Assembly: GCA_003451635.1 (NCBI GenBank)
Contig: DMAT01000206.1
Coordinates: 3,623 to 11,713 of the forward strand
From: Syntrophus sp. (in: bacteria)
GTDB lineage: Bacteria; Desulfobacterota; Syntrophia; Syntrophales; UBA8958
DNA: 8,091 nt
Reading direction: 5' to 3'
The stretch's first letter is position 1. Each line of letters starts with the position of its first letter. Of this stretch, positions 7,060 to 8,091 are shown one piece after another. The notes beneath the pieces are model-generated. The model was not told the DNA's origin. It saw only the letters and a program-made list of their open reading frames with translations, and searched no databases. Position numbers and translations under genes: made by a program.

Positions 7060-7488
7060 ATGCGCCAAGAGCATTGCGACGAGAGCACACAAGAGCGTAC
7101 CTGCGATCTTTCGAAACTGGCCGGAGCAGCAAGGCTGACCAGCCCCAGCCGCGAGGCGGACCTGTGCGCCCTGCCCTGGAACCCGCATCCGAGTTTCCCC
7201 GGCGTGGCGCTCAAGCATCTCGTCACCGGGGCCGAAACGGGCGGGGCATTGAGCGCGCATCTGGTGCGCGTGCAGCCAGGGTGCTGCCTTATGGAGCACC
7301 GCCACGCCGACAAACTGGAGCTGCACGAGGTTGTGCGCGGTGCAGGAACCTGCGCCCTGGCGGACAAGACCGTGCGCTACGAACCCGGCGCCTGCGGGCT
7401 CATCCCGGCGGGCGTTCCCCACAGTGTGAGGGCCGATGCCGGAGAAACCCTTTACATCCTCGCCAAATTCGCCCCGGCGCTTTTGTAG
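7060..7488 (+). CDS. Cupin domain protein (single-domain, metal-binding)
   Basis: A 142-residue small cupin with both signature motifs intact. Motif 1 is G74-x5-H80-x-H82-x4-E87-x6-G94. Motif 2 is G110-x5-P116-x-G118-x2-H121. These give the usual three-His, one-Glu metal site of the beta-barrel. The first 35 or so residues are polar and not recognisable. No signal peptide or membrane segment is seen, so it is likely cytosolic. A good AAAGGAG site (7047-7053) lies six bases before the ATG. Substrate and reaction are unknown; such proteins may be small dioxygenases, isomerases or ligand sensors. It precedes an AraC-type regulator that itself carries a cupin-like sensing domain, so the pair may respond to the same small molecule. 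Base composition is clearly higher in GC than the genes before folD, with arginine mostly CGC. Confidence 0.88.
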   Translation: MRQEHCDESTQERTCDLSKLAGAARLTSPSREADLCALPWNPHPSFPGVALKHLVTGAETGGALSAHLVRVQPGCCLMEHRHADKLELHEVVRGAGTCALADKTVRYEPGACGLIPAGVPHSVRADAGETLYILAKFAPALL

Positions 7489-7524
7489 CGCCAAGGGCTG
7501 CCCGCGCGCGGACGCTGCCCCGAG

Positions 7525-7545
7525 CCAGCGAGACCCAGACGCTGG
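7525..7545. repeat. Short inverted repeat between cupin and AraC genes
   Basis: CCAGCG (7525-7530) and CGCTGG (7540-7545) form a perfect 6-bp stem around a 9-nt loop, 37 bp after the cupin stop. No T-run follows, so it is not a classical terminator. It could be a weak RNA hairpin or an operator-like site. Such short GC-rich repeats arise easily by chance at this base composition. Confidence 0.3.
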
Positions 7546-7567
7546 CGGGAAGGGTACCGCCAAGCTG

Positions 7568-8091
7568 GTGACGCCCGGCCCAGCCACGACGGAGTCAACT
7601 GCGCCCGGCCCAACTCCGAGCGAATCGGCTGCGAGCGAATCATGTCAGCCCGGCACGAAGCAGCGCGGCCCGCTGCTTATCTGCCCGGCGGATCTGCCCG
7701 GCGTAAGCCTCGCCGTGGCCCACGTCCACCCCCCCGCACAGCCGCGCCACGTCCACGATTCCCTGATTTTGGGCGTGGTGACGGCTGGGTCGCGGCGCAT
7801 CCGCACCTCCCACGGCGAGACACGCATCGGCACGGGCGAGGTGTTCGCGCTGCCGCCCGGCCTTGCGCACGCCTGCGAGCCTGCCGAGGAACATGCTGCC
7901 GAAGCAACCGGCAAACACGCCTGCGCTTACTTCGCCTTCAGCATCCAGGCCGCAAGCCTGCCCCCTCTTGTCCTGGCGGCCTTGCCTGCTCGCATCGCCG
8001 ATGGGGCGCTGGCCCGCACGCTGGAGCGCCTGGCAGAGGCCGTGCAACAAGAATGCGGCAGCCTGGAGCGGCAGTCGCTGCTGGCGGAGGC
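7568..8091 (+). CDS. AraC-family transcriptional regulator, N-terminal sensing domain (3' partial)
   Basis: A frame open to the window edge encodes an AraC-binding (cupin-like) N-terminal domain. HVHDSLILGVVTAG starts near residue 61, then SHGETRIGTGEVFALPPG leads into HAC (about 80-108), then YFAFSI, and then a helical stretch (LARTLERLAEAVQQE) typical of the linker before the helix-turn-helix. The two HTH motifs would lie beyond the window. The start is uncertain. The GTG at 7568 has a GGGAAGGG sequence 13 bases upstream. An ATG at 7436 in the same frame would overlap the cupin gene by 53 bp and add poorly protein-like sequence. The first 30 residues are rich in Pro, Thr, Ser, Ala and Glu and carry small in-frame repeats. 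The neighbouring cupin gene is a likely target or partner. Composition matches the cupin and differs from the upstream genes. Confidence 0.7.
   Translation, partial: MTPGPATTESTAPGPTPSESAASESCQPGTKQRGPLLICPADLPGVSLAVAHVHPPAQPRHVHDSLILGVVTAGSRRIRTSHGETRIGTGEVFALPPGLAHACEPAEEHAAEATGKHACAYFAFSIQAASLPPLVLAALPARIADGALARTLERLAEAVQQECGSLERQSLLAE
7572..7641 (+). repeat. In-frame micro-repeats at the 5' end of the AraC-type gene
   Basis: CGCCCGGCCCA occurs at 7572-7582 and again at 7602-7612 (period 30). CGAGCGAATC occurs at 7617-7626 and 7632-7641 (period 15). Both periods are multiples of three and keep the regulator frame, giving a Pro/Thr/Ser/Glu-rich segment (TPGP, APGP, SES, SES). This looks like a flexible low-complexity N-terminal tail, or non-coding leader if the true start is further downstream. 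Confidence 0.6.

Noticed and set aside
6996..7571. 191-codon forward open frame overlapping the cupin gene
   Set aside because: Arg/Pro/Gly-rich product without domains, whereas the cupin frame has both cupin motifs and a ribosome site.
7642..7644. ATG as a possible start of the regulator
   Set aside because: It is in a different frame from the conserved AraC-domain sequence and gives an Arg/Pro-rich product.
7640..8050. Reverse-strand open frames opposite the AraC-type gene
   Set aside because: Low-complexity Arg/Ala/Gly-rich products. The forward frame reads as an AraC sensing domain.

Overview
The window looks like chromosomal DNA from an anaerobic, fatty-acid- or aromatic-acid-degrading bacterium, most likely a Syntrophus/Smithella-type or related member of the former Deltaproteobacteria (Desulfobacterota). 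This is inferred from gene content: a membrane FeS oxidoreductase of the ETF:(methyl)menaquinone oxidoreductase / DUF224 type beside acyl-CoA ligase genes. No rRNA or other taxonomic marker is present. No mobile element, tRNA, rRNA or CRISPR array was seen.

Layout. Positions 1-2001 (+) hold a membrane FeS oxidoreductase whose 5' end lies outside the window, closed by a strong rho-independent terminator (about 2030-2071). Positions 2186-3877 (+) hold a complete AMP-forming acyl-CoA synthetase with all core ANL motifs. It converges, across a long hairpin at 3922-3961, on a second AMP-binding gene at 4024-5478 (-). That second protein lacks both lysines expected for adenylation: the P-loop reads GLTGRALG and the C-terminal PK..GK motif is absent. 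A divergent intergenic region (5479-5653) leads into a small exported DUF2147 protein (5654-6097, +), followed after 4 bp by folD (6102-6959, +). The last kilobase holds a cupin gene (7060-7488, +) and the 5' part of an AraC-family regulator gene (about 7568 to the window edge, +). It is visibly more GC-rich, with different codon habits.

How the parts may work together. The first three genes fit one theme, activation of carboxylic acids to CoA thioesters and disposal of the electrons released by acyl-CoA oxidation. The ligase makes the acyl-CoA, acyl-CoA dehydrogenases pass electrons to ETF, and the membrane FeS protein passes them to quinone. folD supplies one-carbon folate chemistry (Wood-Ljungdahl methyl branch or purine synthesis). 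The cupin and AraC genes look like a separate sensor/regulator module, either recently acquired or joined to the rest by assembly.

No wholly new multi-gene system is evident. The most unusual object is the degenerate AMP-binding protein at 4024-5478. Intergenic stretches are all under about 190 bp and are covered by the features listed.
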